Source: Candidatus Adiutrix sp. (GTDB lineage: Bacteria > Desulfobacterota > Desulfarculia > Adiutricales > Adiutricaceae). Taken from it: a stretch of 59,034 bases of DNA. Shown here in pieces: positions 34,669 through 43,166 of this stretch (positions are counted from its first letter, which is position 1; each line of letters begins with the position of its first letter). The position numbers were made by a program, and so were the translations under genes. The DNA is taken from assembly GCA_031263565.1 (NCBI GenBank), contig JAISFR010000019.1:1-59034 (forward strand). The letters are read 5' to 3'. The notes beneath the pieces were generated by a model. The model was given only the letters and a program-made list of their open reading frames with translations, made no database searches and was not told where the DNA came from.

Positions 34669-36844
34669 TCTCCTTTTGAGAATCAAAGACAGCCTCAGGT
34701 TTTACGGCGGGCAGATGGCCCTGGGCGTCGGGGTGGTTTCCATCCTGGCGGTCATGATCTTTCCGGTGCCTTCGGCCGTGCTGGATCTCTGCCTGACTTT
34801 CAACATCACCCTGTCGATCATCGTTCTCCTGACCGCCCTCTATACCCTCAAACCCCTGGATTTTTCCATCTTCCCCTCCCTCCTCCTGGTGCTGACTCTT
34901 TTTCGCCTGGCCCTCAACGTGGCCACCACCCGGCGGATTCTGCTGGACGGCCACCAGGGGCCGGAGGCGGCCGGCGAGGTCATCCAGGCCTTCGGCTTCT
35001 TCGTGGTCCAGGGCAATTATGTGGTGGGCATCATCATCTTCGCCATTCTGGTGCTCATCAACTTTCTGGTCATCACCAAAGGGTCCGGCCGCATCGCCGA
35101 AGTGGCCGCCCGCTTCACCCTCGACGCCATGCCCGGCAAGCAAATGGCCATTGACGCCGACCTGGCCGCCGGCCTGATCGGCGAAGAGGAAGCCAAAGCC
35201 CGCCGCAACACCGTGTCCCGGGAAGCCGACTTTTACGGGGCCATGGACGGCGCCTCCAAATTCGTTCGGGGCGACGCCATCGCCAGCATCATCACCACGG
35301 TCATCAACCTGGCGGGCGGCCTGCTCATCGGCATCGTCCAGTACGGGCTGGAGGCGGGCACCGCCGCCCAGACCTACACCATCCTGACCATCGGCGACGG
35401 CCTGGTGGGCCAGATTCCGGCGCTGCTGATCTCCACGGCCGCCGGCATAATCGTCAGCCGGGCCGGGGCCGAAGAGACCATGAGCCGCGACTATGCCCGC
35501 CAGTTCACCCTGCGGCCCGAGGCCCTGGCCCTGGCCGGCGGGGTCATCTTTTCCTTCGGGCTTCTGCCGGGCATGCCCACCGTGGCCTTCTGCTCCATGG
35601 GCCTTTTGATCGGGGCCGGGGCCTTTGCCCTTCTGCGCCGCCGCAAAATGGCCGAACTCCTGGCCGCCGCCGGCGCCCCCCGCACGGGCGGCGGCGCCCA
35701 GCCCCCGGCGCCGGCCGGGGGCCCGGCCCCGCCCCCGGCCGGGCCCGGCAGCCCGGCCCCGGCCGGGGGTCAGGCCGCCCCGCCGCCCGGCCCGGAAAAG
35801 GTCGAGGCCCTTTTGCCGCTGGACGTTCTGGAGCTGGAAGTGGGCTACGGTCTCATCCCCCTGGTGGATGACGAACAGGGCGGCGAACTTCTGGAGCGCA
35901 TCCGTTCCATCCGCCGCCAGTTCGCCCTGGAGTCGGGCTTCATTGTGCCGCCCATGCATGTGCGGGACAATCTCCAGCTCCGCCCCGGCGAATACGCCAT
36001 CCTGATCAAGGGCAACGAAGTGGCCCGGGCCGAAATGATGGTCGGGCATCAATTGGCCATGAATCCCGGCGACGCCAGGCGGGAGATTCCGGGCCTGGCG
36101 ACCTTCGAACCGGCTTTCGGCCTCCCGGCCACCTGGATTCCCGAAGAGCGCAAAGATGAGGCCCAGCACGCCGGCTGGACGGTGGTCGACCTGGCCACGG
36201 TCATCGCCACCCACCTGACCGAGGTCGTCCGTCTCCACGCGGCCGAACTGGTCTCGCGCCAGGACGTGCAGAAGCTGGTGGACGGCGTGGCCGCCACCGA
36301 CGAAAAGGTGGTCGAGGAACTGCTGCCGGAACTGATGACCATCGGACAGGTGCAGAAGGTGCTGCAGAATCTGCTGAAGGAACGGGTCTCCATCCGCGAC
36401 ATGCCCAGCATTCTCGAAGTCCTGGCCGACCACGCCCCCATCACCAAGGATGTGGATCTTCTGACCGAATTCGTCCGCCAGCGCCTGGCCCGGACCATCC
36501 TCAAACAATATCTGACTTCCAGCGGAGAACTGCCCCTGATGACCCTCGGCGGGGACCTTGAGGAGGCTCTGGGCAAAGCCGTCAACGAGACCGAGCGGGG
36601 AGCCTATCTGACCCTGGCCCCGGATATCGGGCAGCGCATTCTCAACGCCGTCAACAACGGCGTCACCGAACTGACCAGCCAGAACTATCAGCCGGTGCTG
36701 CTCTGCACGCCCATGATCCGCCGTCATCTGCACAAACTGACCGAGCGCTTCATTCCCAACCTGGTCGTGCTGAGCCACAGCGAGCTGACCAGCAACATCC
36801 AGTTGAAGATCGTCGGCGAAATCACCTTCAGCTATGCGGACTGA
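34652..36844 (+). CDS. flhA: Flagellar export platform protein FlhA
   Basis: A 730-residue protein with an eight-helix membrane domain (1-330) and the FHIPEP-type motif region RIAEVAARFTLDAMPGKQMA, then the cytosolic ring domain (about 390-730). The two are joined by a linker rich in Pro, Gly and Ala (about 338-386), longer and more repetitive than in most FlhA. The start is GTG at 34652 inside flhB. It energises and gates export. Confidence 0.96.
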   Translation: MAEENSLLLRIKDSLRFYGGQMALGVGVVSILAVMIFPVPSAVLDLCLTFNITLSIIVLLTALYTLKPLDFSIFPSLLLVLTLFRLALNVATTRRILLDGHQGPEAAGEVIQAFGFFVVQGNYVVGIIIFAILVLINFLVITKGSGRIAEVAARFTLDAMPGKQMAIDADLAAGLIGEEEAKARRNTVSREADFYGAMDGASKFVRGDAIASIITTVINLAGGLLIGIVQYGLEAGTAAQTYTILTIGDGLVGQIPALLISTAAGIIVSRAGAEETMSRDYARQFTLRPEALALAGGVIFSFGLLPGMPTVAFCSMGLLIGAGAFALLRRRKMAELLAAAGAPRTGGGAQPPAPAGGPAPPPAGPGSPAPAGGQAAPPPGPEKVEALLPLDVLELEVGYGLIPLVDDEQGGELLERIRSIRRQFALESGFIVPPMHVRDNLQLRPGEYAILIKGNEVARAEMMVGHQLAMNPGDARREIPGLATFEPAFGLPATWIPEERKDEAQHAGWTVVDLATVIATHLTEVVRLHAAELVSRQDVQKLVDGVAATDEKVVEELLPELMTIGQVQKVLQNLLKERVSIRDMPSILEVLADHAPITKDVDLLTEFVRQRLARTILKQYLTSSGELPLMTLGGDLEEALGKAVNETERGAYLTLAPDIGQRILNAVNNGVTELTSQNYQPVLLCTPMIRRHLHKLTERFIPNLVVLSHSELTSNIQLKIVGEITFSYAD

Positions 36845-36875
36845 TGGCTAATTGCGATCAGGCGCCAAGGCCGTC

Positions 36876-37745
36876 ATGAACGAGAAGAAAAAAGCCCAGT
36901 TTGAAGAGCTGCGGCGCCTGGCCGGGGAACTGGGGGTGGAGATTCTGGCCCACTTCTACCAGCGGGCCGAAGTCAAGGCGGCCGCCGATTTCGTGGGCGG
37001 GACTTCCGAAGTGGTGGAGCGGGCCGTGAGCAGCCCGGCCCGGGCGGTCATGCTTTGCGGAGCCTCTTTCATGGGCCTGGCGGCCCAAAGGCGGCGACCC
37101 CGGGCCGAATTGCTGCTGCCCCGGACCGATCTGTCCTGCCCCCTGGCGGAAAAAGTCAGCCCGGAAATGCTTCAGGAAGCCCGGAACAAATATCCCCAGG
37201 CCCTGGTCCTGGCCGACATAAAAGTGCCCGAAGCTTTACGCGGCCAGGCCGACGTCATTATATCGCCGACCACGCTCCCTCAGCGGCTGGCCGAATGTGG
37301 AGACCGGGATTTCATCGTCCTCCCCGGCGCCCAGTTGCTGGATTGGGCCGGCTTGGGGGACCGGGTCGTTCAGCGCTGGCCCCAGGCCGTCTGCCAGGTT
37401 CATGAACTGGCCCGGCCGGAAGAGCTGGCCGCGGCCCGGGCCGGGCACCCCGAAGCCAAAGCGGCCGTCCATTTTCTCTGCCGCCCGGAACTGTGGAAAA
37501 TGGCCGATTATGTAGGCGACAGCGCCGGCATCCGCGATTACTGCGCCCGGGAGAGCGGCCCGGAATTCATTGTCGTCTGCGAGGCCGGACTGGCCGAATA
37601 TCTGGCGGTCATTTTCCCCGGGAAACGCTTTTACGAAAGCGAGGCCGAAATTTTCTGCCCCAACATGAAACTGACCACCCTCAAAAGCATGCTGGCCCGC
37701 CTGACGGACTATGCCCGGTCGGCCGGCAGGGAGCAAGCCCCATGA
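36876..37745 (+). CDS. nadA: Quinolinate synthase
   Basis: A 289-residue [4Fe-4S] enzyme that condenses iminoaspartate with dihydroxyacetone phosphate to quinolinate for NAD synthesis. The three expected cluster cysteines are visible: C61 (VMLCGASFMG), about C202 (HFLCRPELW) and about C260 (IFCPNMKLTTL). The usual HPEC motif is changed to HFLC and a TE to CE, so this is a divergent member. The ATG is at 36876; it overlaps the cysteine desulfurase start by 4 bases. No nadB or nadC is nearby. Confidence 0.85.
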   Translation: MNEKKKAQFEELRRLAGELGVEILAHFYQRAEVKAAADFVGGTSEVVERAVSSPARAVMLCGASFMGLAAQRRRPRAELLLPRTDLSCPLAEKVSPEMLQEARNKYPQALVLADIKVPEALRGQADVIISPTTLPQRLAECGDRDFIVLPGAQLLDWAGLGDRVVQRWPQAVCQVHELARPEELAAARAGHPEAKAAVHFLCRPELWKMADYVGDSAGIRDYCARESGPEFIVVCEAGLAEYLAVIFPGKRFYESEAEIFCPNMKLTTLKSMLARLTDYARSAGREQAP

Positions 37746-38887
37746 TCTATCTGGACAATGCGGCCACCTCTTTCCCCAAGCCGCCGGAAGTTCTCGAAGC
37801 CGTCAGCGCCGCCCTGAGCGCCCCGGCCAGCCCCGGCCGCAGCGGCCACGCCGCCTCTCTGGCGGCGGCCCGCAGCATACACCGGGCCCGCAAGAATCTG
37901 GCCAGGCTCTTCGGCCTTCCGGACAACAGCCGCCTGGTCTTCACGGCCAACATCACCTGGGGCCTCAACACGGCCCTTGAGGGCCTGGGCCTTCAGCCCG
38001 GCGACCACGTCATCTCCTCGGCCATGGAACACAATGCCGTAGCCCGGCCGCTGAACCGCCTGGCCGCCGAGCGGGGCCTGGTCTGGGAGACGGCTCCGGC
38101 CGACGGCCACGGCTTTTCCAGCCCGGACGACTTCAAAAAGCTGCTCCGGCCTGAAACCCGGCTGGTGGTCCTCAACCACGCTTCCAACGTCAGCGGGAGC
38201 CTGGCCCCGGCCCGGGAGATCAAGGCGGCCGTCGGGGAGATTCCGATGCTCCTGGACGCCGCCCAGACCGCCGGGGCCCTGGATCTCTCCGATGCCGGCG
38301 ACTGGCTGGATATGCTGGCCTTCACCGGCCACAAGGGTCTCCTGGGGCCTACCGGCACCGGCGGGCTCTGGGTCAGACCCGGGCTGGCCCTGCGCCCCCT
38401 GGCCGTGGGCGGCACCGGCAGCGCCTCGGAAAGCATCCGGAGCCCCGATTTTCTGCCCGACGCCCTGGAGCCGGGCACGGCCAACACTCACGGTCTGGCC
38501 GGTCTGGCCGCCGGGGTGGAAGCGCTGCTCAAAAAAGGAGTCGACCAGATCAGGGCTCAGGAGATGAAGCTGACCGGAATCTTCCTCGACGGCCTGTCGC
38601 AGATCCCCGGGCTGACCGTCTGGGGCCCCCGGGACACCAATAGCCGGGTGGCCACCGTGTCCGTGACGCTTAAGGGCTATTCCTCCTCGGAACTATCGGC
38701 CGCCCTCGAGCGCGAAGCCGGGGTGCTGACCCGGGCCGGCCTCCACTGCGCCCCTCTGGCCCATCGCCACCTGGGCAGTTTCCAGGGCGGCGGCTCGACC
38801 CGCTTTTCCCTGGGCCCCTACAACCGCGAAGAGGACCTAAACAGCGCCCTGAGCGCCCTGGACCGCCTGGCGCGCCTGAAAGCTTAG
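37742..38887 (+). CDS. Cysteine desulfurase family protein
   Basis: A 381-residue class V PLP enzyme. The PLP lysine is in AFTGHKGLLGPTG, and the catalytic cysteine in GLHCAPLAHRHLG. It resembles the group II (SufS/CsdB-like, am_tr_V) desulfurases. The ATG at 37742 is coupled to nadA through ATGA. As in some Gram-positive bacteria where nifS lies with nad genes, it may supply sulfur for the NadA cluster; that is inference. It converges with a minus-strand secreted protein gene. Confidence 0.88.
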   Translation: MIYLDNAATSFPKPPEVLEAVSAALSAPASPGRSGHAASLAAARSIHRARKNLARLFGLPDNSRLVFTANITWGLNTALEGLGLQPGDHVISSAMEHNAVARPLNRLAAERGLVWETAPADGHGFSSPDDFKKLLRPETRLVVLNHASNVSGSLAPAREIKAAVGEIPMLLDAAQTAGALDLSDAGDWLDMLAFTGHKGLLGPTGTGGLWVRPGLALRPLAVGGTGSASESIRSPDFLPDALEPGTANTHGLAGLAAGVEALLKKGVDQIRAQEMKLTGIFLDGLSQIPGLTVWGPRDTNSRVATVSVTLKGYSSSELSAALEREAGVLTRAGLHCAPLAHRHLGSFQGGGSTRFSLGPYNREEDLNSALSALDRLARLKA

Positions 38888-38899
38888 GGCCACGACCGG

Positions 38900-39949
38900 C
38901 TATTTCTCGTATTTGAAGTCCCGGGCGCTGCTGATGGCCAGGTGGAATTTGACCTCGGCCGTGGAGCTTTCCAGGGCGCCGACGACCACTTCTTTTTCGA
39001 AGCGGGCGAGCTCGGGGCGGCCGTCGCGGTTGCCGGAGGTCATGGTCAGTTCCTCGAACATCTTTTCCGGCACGAAGACGCTGTAGGCAAAGCTTTCATA
39101 GCCCTCGCCGATCAGGTTGAAATAGAGTTCGTCGATCTGTTCCGGACCGGCCCCTTCGGCCGCGGCTTTGGAGAGGTCCAGGGCGCCCCGGTCGGTTTTG
39201 GCGTAGAGCAGACGATAGCCGTTGCGGCCCAGTTCCTCAGAAAGCACGCCGAGCACTTCGTATTCGGGGTGGTCTGAATAGCTCAGGTCCAGGCGCCTCA
39301 GGAGACTGCCGGGACCCGGGCCGTCAAAAGTCAGTTTCAGGTCGAACCTGTCCCCCAGAAAGGGAAAGTCGCTGCGCAGAACCCCGGCTTCGGCCGTCGG
39401 CCCGGCCCCCATTTCCCTGGCCTGGGCCAGGGTGCTGACGCCCAGGCCGAAGGGCAGGGAATCCAGGGTCGGCGGGAAAGGCCAGGCCGAGTCCCGGCCC
39501 CGGGCGTCCAGATGGTTTTCCTCGTCAAAATCATAATCCAGAATGGGCACTCCGGCCCGGTCCCGGTGCAGCCAGATTCTGGTCAGGGCCTGCTCGTAGT
39601 TGAATAAGACCTCCCGGAAGATCAGGGCCCCTCCTTCATAGGTGAAGACCAGATCCAGCCGGTCGGCGTCCGGACGGCGGAACCGGACGGTTTGGCCATG
39701 GGCCACGTCCAGCGGCCGGGTCAGGCGCCGGTCCAGATCCTCAACCGGCTGCAGCCCGTAAATCTCCTCACCGGTCTCCGCCTCAAAGCTCCGGTCCTGC
39801 CGGCTGATCGGAGTCATGACGACCTCCGTCAGCAGAACCTCGCCTTCATTATGCAGTTCTATTTCGAAGGCGCCGGGCTGGCCCAGGGCCGCGGCGGGCA
39901 ACATCAGGCCCAGCAGCACCAGGGACAGCAGCGACAATCTCAGAGACAT
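38900..39949 (-). CDS. Secreted protein of unknown function
   Basis: A 349-residue protein with a clean signal peptide (SLLSLVLLGLMLPAAALGQ) and a beta-rich mature part, for example FEIELHNEGEVLLTEVVM. I do not recognise a family. The ATG at 39949 gives the signal peptide; the frame continues upstream but is not protein-like. It lies downstream of the hdrB-like gene and its terminator (39975-40012), so it may be transcribed by read-through or from a promoter I cannot see. It is probably periplasmic or exported. Confidence 0.65.
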   Translation of the reverse strand: MSLRLSLLSLVLLGLMLPAAALGQPGAFEIELHNEGEVLLTEVVMTPISRQDRSFEAETGEEIYGLQPVEDLDRRLTRPLDVAHGQTVRFRRPDADRLDLVFTYEGGALIFREVLFNYEQALTRIWLHRDRAGVPILDYDFDEENHLDARGRDSAWPFPPTLDSLPFGLGVSTLAQAREMGAGPTAEAGVLRSDFPFLGDRFDLKLTFDGPGPGSLLRRLDLSYSDHPEYEVLGVLSEELGRNGYRLLYAKTDRGALDLSKAAAEGAGPEQIDELYFNLIGEGYESFAYSVFVPEKMFEELTMTSGNRDGRPELARFEKEVVVGALESSTAEVKFHLAISSARDFKYEK

Positions 39950-39974
39950 CTTGAACCCCTCTGAGGCTGATGAT

Positions 39975-40012
39975 GCAAAAAAGGCCGGAACTTGTCCGGC
40001 TCCGGCCTTTTC
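39975..40012 (-). terminator. Rho-independent terminator after hdrB-like gene
   Basis: On the minus strand, aaaggccgga and tccggccttt form a perfect 10-bp stem around an 11-base loop, followed by TTTTTTGC. It sits just downstream of the hdrB-like stop and just upstream of the secreted-protein start. Confidence 0.85.
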
Positions 40013-40035
40013 CTTCATCTCTGAGGTCTCAGGTC

Positions 40036-40908
40036 TTAAGTCCACAGGTTGTACTTTTTCAGCATGGGCGCCGGATCGACCAGGTGGAGCTTCCACCATT
40101 TTTCGTGATCTTTGCCTTTCTCACCCAGATAGAGGGCCAAAAGCTGGTTCAGGTGCATCATGGGCAGATGGTTGGTCATCGGCAGCTCGCGCATTTCGAT
40201 GTTCATCTGGCACATGGCGCAACTGGTGACCACGCAGTCGGCGCCCTGCTCGTAAGCGCCGGTGATGATCTGGGAAACCATGTCCTCGGCGATTTCCGGG
40301 TAGACGGCCGAGGCAAAGGCGCTGCAGCATTTGTGGGGCCAGGGCCAGGTGACCACTTCGGCGCCCATCTCGGAAATGATGCGCTCAATGGTGTCGCGCG
40401 GCGGCCCGGCCGGGCGCAGTGCTTTGGGGTACATGGCCCCGCAGCCGTAATAGACGGCCACCTTCAGGCCGGTCAGGGGGCGGTGCTCGGGCAGGGTATA
40501 GGCCCCCATGCGGGCCAGGTTGAAGACATGATGGAAAAGGTCGTAAATGTTCAAGACCGGATCGGTGATGTTGATGCGGCCGAATTCGGCTTCGTTTTTC
40601 TTCAGGGTCTCCGGCTCCTCAATGAGGTGTTGACGGGCCGTGGCCAGGTTGCGGAAACAGTTGGGGCAGGGAATGACCACGGACCGGCCCAGGGGAGCCT
40701 TGGAAAGGTTCCGGGCGCCCATGGAAGTGGCCAGATCATGGCCCATGGCGTGCCCGGAAGAGGAACCGCAGCAGTTCCAGTCTTCCAACTCGTAGAGTTT
40801 GATGCCCAGCTTTTCCAGGGCCAGGTACATGGGCTCGCGGGATTCGTCGGCCCCGGTCTTCATGGTGCAACCGGGGAAGAAAGAGGCCTCCAGCAAATAT
40901 TTAGTCAT
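40036..40908 (-). CDS. hdrB: Heterodisulfide reductase subunit B-like CCG protein
   Basis: A 290-residue protein with two CCG domains, each with Cys-rich clusters: FPGCTMK with NCCGSSSGH, and YYGCGAMY with KCCSAFASAV and CAMCQMN. In HdrB these bind the unusual [4Fe-4S] centres that reduce a disulfide or another two-electron acceptor. The ATG at 40908 follows aaggaggctgaaag. It is 16 bases after the hdrC-like gene. No hdrA or flavin subunit is nearby, so the electron partner is unknown. Confidence 0.85.
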   Translation of the reverse strand: MTKYLLEASFFPGCTMKTGADESREPMYLALEKLGIKLYELEDWNCCGSSSGHAMGHDLATSMGARNLSKAPLGRSVVIPCPNCFRNLATARQHLIEEPETLKKNEAEFGRINITDPVLNIYDLFHHVFNLARMGAYTLPEHRPLTGLKVAVYYGCGAMYPKALRPAGPPRDTIERIISEMGAEVVTWPWPHKCCSAFASAVYPEIAEDMVSQIITGAYEQGADCVVTSCAMCQMNIEMRELPMTNHLPMMHLNQLLALYLGEKGKDHEKWWKLHLVDPAPMLKKYNLWT

Positions 40909-40924
40909 CTTTCAGCCTCCTTAA

Positions 40925-41533
40925 TCAATAGCTTTTCCAGGGCGCGGCGTCCAGGATCTTGCGGACCGCGCTGCGGCCGGTGGACATGATCCGCGAGGGC
41001 ATCAGATGGAGCTTGCCCATCAGAATCATTTTATTGCCGACCAGGGCATCCTGAATCCAGGCCTTGGGGCCCTGGCCCATGGTCCTGATCTTGTATTCCA
41101 CCATCAGCTCCAATTTGTGGACCCGCCCGTGGCGGTGCATGGTGTTCATCATGCACCGGTGAAACTCCCACAGGGGTTTGTCGCCCACCGGCAGCTTTTC
41201 GGCCAGACATTCCTGGCGCAGATAATCCATGACCGCGGCGATGTTGATGGCCATGGGACAGACCGCGGCGCAAGTGTGGCAGCCCAGGCAGCGCCAGATG
41301 GTGTTGGAGGTCAGAGCTTCCTTCTTCAGACCCAGCACGATCAGCCGCATGATGCCGTGGGGGCCGTAGTCCATGTACTGGTACATGGGGCAGCCGCCCG
41401 AGCAGCTCATGCAGGTCAGACAGGCGTTGAGGTCGGTGCCGGCGATCTTGGCCACTTCCCTGGGGAAATTGACGTCGCTGTCGCTGACCTTGATGGGTTC
41501 CGGAGAGGAAAATTTTTTCGGTTCCCGTTCCAT
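40925..41533 (-). CDS. hdrC: Heterodisulfide reductase subunit C-like ferredoxin
   Basis: A 202-residue iron-sulfur protein with two [4Fe-4S] motifs, CLTCMSCSGGCP and CLGCHTCAAVCP, and a C-terminal helical part. It would pass electrons to the HdrB-like subunit. The ATG at 41533 has aaggag six bases upstream. It is the first gene of the hdrCB pair, preceded by a 535-base gap that also holds the pilT promoter. Whether it acts in sulfur or fatty acid metabolism cannot be told. Confidence 0.87.
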   Translation of the reverse strand: MEREPKKFSSPEPIKVSDSDVNFPREVAKIAGTDLNACLTCMSCSGGCPMYQYMDYGPHGIMRLIVLGLKKEALTSNTIWRCLGCHTCAAVCPMAINIAAVMDYLRQECLAEKLPVGDKPLWEFHRCMMNTMHRHGRVHKLELMVEYKIRTMGQGPKAWIQDALVGNKMILMGKLHLMPSRIMSTGRSAVRKILDAAPWKSY

Positions 41534-41905
41534 ATGAACTCCTTTGCAAAGGGGTGAAGTCGGCCGCAGCCGACCCGTATCAGCCTCAAACGAAAGACCC
41601 GGAGGGGATGGAAGCCGAAGGGACCGGGAGCCGGACGGCCGGATTTCTCAGACGCCGAAAGTCTCTGGCCAGACTGTTGCCGGCTTCAAGCCCTGTTTGC
41701 GGGAAAATCATTTGCGGATTTAAGAACTATAACAGAAGGCCGCTGAAAAATAAAGCTTTTTCTAATGATTTTTCCCGCCTGAATCTGGGGAAAAGATTGA
41801 GGCCCGCCGGCGCCAGGCCAGGCCAAAGGCGGCCCCCAAGCTTCATTTCCCTGAAATAACAGCAAATATTGAGGTCTAAAAAGACAAGCGGCCAGATCTA
41901 GCGGC

Positions 41906-41934
41906 TTGACCGGATGACGGCTATGATGTATTCT
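41906..41934 (+). promoter_or_regulatory. Sigma-70-like promoter of the pilT operon
   Basis: TTGACC (41906-41911) and TATTCT (41929-41934) are separated by 17 bases, a near-consensus promoter about 135 bases before the pilT start. The rest of the 41534-42068 gap holds no other gene or repeat that I can see. Confidence 0.55.
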
Positions 41935-42068
41935 TTTAAGATGCTGTCAGGCCTGATTTTTTCCGTCCGGCCGGCGGACTGTGACGCGATGAAAACGTAG
42001 GCCTCTTTAATTTTCGCTCAAAGCAGCGATTTTTAAAGCTCCGGATCGCCAAAACAGAGGGTGCTTAA

Positions 42069-43151
42069 GTGGCTCAAATCGACGCGTTCTTCAAGTTGAT
42101 GCATGAGGTGGGCGCTTCGGACCTGCATCTGTCTTCCGGCAACCAGCCTTTGATCAGACTTCGGGGGCAGTTGGAGCGCATCAAATACAAGGTTCTGGAG
42201 AACACCGAACTGAAGCGGATGCTTTACGAGATCGCTCCGGAAGAGAAAGTCAAGGTTTTCGAGGAATTCGGCGACGTCGATTTCGGCTATGAAATCCCCG
42301 GGATGTCGCGTTACCGGGCCAACTTCTTCAACCAGAAATGGGGCATCGGCGCGGTTTTTCGGGCCATCCCGACCCGAATACCCACCGCCGAGGAACTGGG
42401 CCTGCCCGCGGTGCTCCTGAAGCTGGCCACCCTGCCCAAGGGCCTGGTGCTGGTCACCGGCCCCACCGGCAGCGGCAAGTCCAGCACCCTGGCGGCCATT
42501 GTCGATCAGGCCAACCGCATCCGGCGGGACCACATCATCACCATTGAAGATCCCATCGAATTTGTCCACCATTCCAAGGAATGCCTGGTCAACCACCGGG
42601 AACTGGGCACCCACACCAGAAATTTCGCCGCCGCTCTCCGGGGCGCCCTGCGTGAAGACCCGGACATCATCATGGTCGGCGAAATGCGCGACCTGGAGAC
42701 CATTGCCCTGGCCATTGAAGCGGCCAACACCGGCCACCTGGTCTTCGGCACTCTCCACACCACCTCGGCGGCCAAGACCGTGGACCGCATCATTGAAATT
42801 TTTCCGGCCAATCAGCAGGGGCAGATCAGGGCCTCCCTGGCCGACGGCCTGCGGGCGGTTATTTCCCAGGCTCTCTTCAAACGGGTGGACGTCAAAGGGC
42901 GCTGCGCGGCCATGGAGATCCTCCTGGCCACCAGCGCGGTGCGCAATCTTATCCGGGAATCGAAGACTTATCAGATAGGCACCGTCATTCAGACCGGCCG
43001 CAAGTTCGGCATGCAGTCTCTGGACGACGCCATCTTGGAACATATTCTGGCCGGGCGCGTCGACCCCAACGAGGCCTACAGCTTCTGCCAGGACAAGGGC
43101 AAATTCCGGCAGTACCTCACTCAGCCTCCGGATGATTTCACCGATGTGTAA
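42069..43151 (+). CDS. pilT: Type IV pilus retraction ATPase PilT
   Basis: A 360-residue hexameric ATPase. Walker A GPTGSGKSSTLAAI is near residue 134, the Asp box and ITIEDPIEFVH follow, and a Walker B-like region is DPDIIMVGEMRDLET with GTLHTTSAAKT. PilT drives pilus retraction for twitching. The start is GTG at 42069. A second PilT follows 15 bases later. Confidence 0.95.
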   Translation: MAQIDAFFKLMHEVGASDLHLSSGNQPLIRLRGQLERIKYKVLENTELKRMLYEIAPEEKVKVFEEFGDVDFGYEIPGMSRYRANFFNQKWGIGAVFRAIPTRIPTAEELGLPAVLLKLATLPKGLVLVTGPTGSGKSSTLAAIVDQANRIRRDHIITIEDPIEFVHHSKECLVNHRELGTHTRNFAAALRGALREDPDIIMVGEMRDLETIALAIEAANTGHLVFGTLHTTSAAKTVDRIIEIFPANQQGQIRASLADGLRAVISQALFKRVDVKGRCAAMEILLATSAVRNLIRESKTYQIGTVIQTGRKFGMQSLDDAILEHILAGRVDPNEAYSFCQDKGKFRQYLTQPPDDFTDV

Positions 43152-43166
43152 CTAAGGCAGCCAATC

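Noticed and set aside
34577-36778. Very long open frame on the minus strand across flhA
   Set aside because: Antisense to a certain gene; the composition (Gly, Gln, His, Asp rich) is what the complement of GC-rich codons gives. Similar long antisense frames lie over fliM, flhB, pilT, ntrX and others.
41554-41859. 101-residue plus-strand frame in the gap before pilT
   Set aside because: No good ribosome site, no recognised motif and biased composition; the promoter of pilT lies further on.
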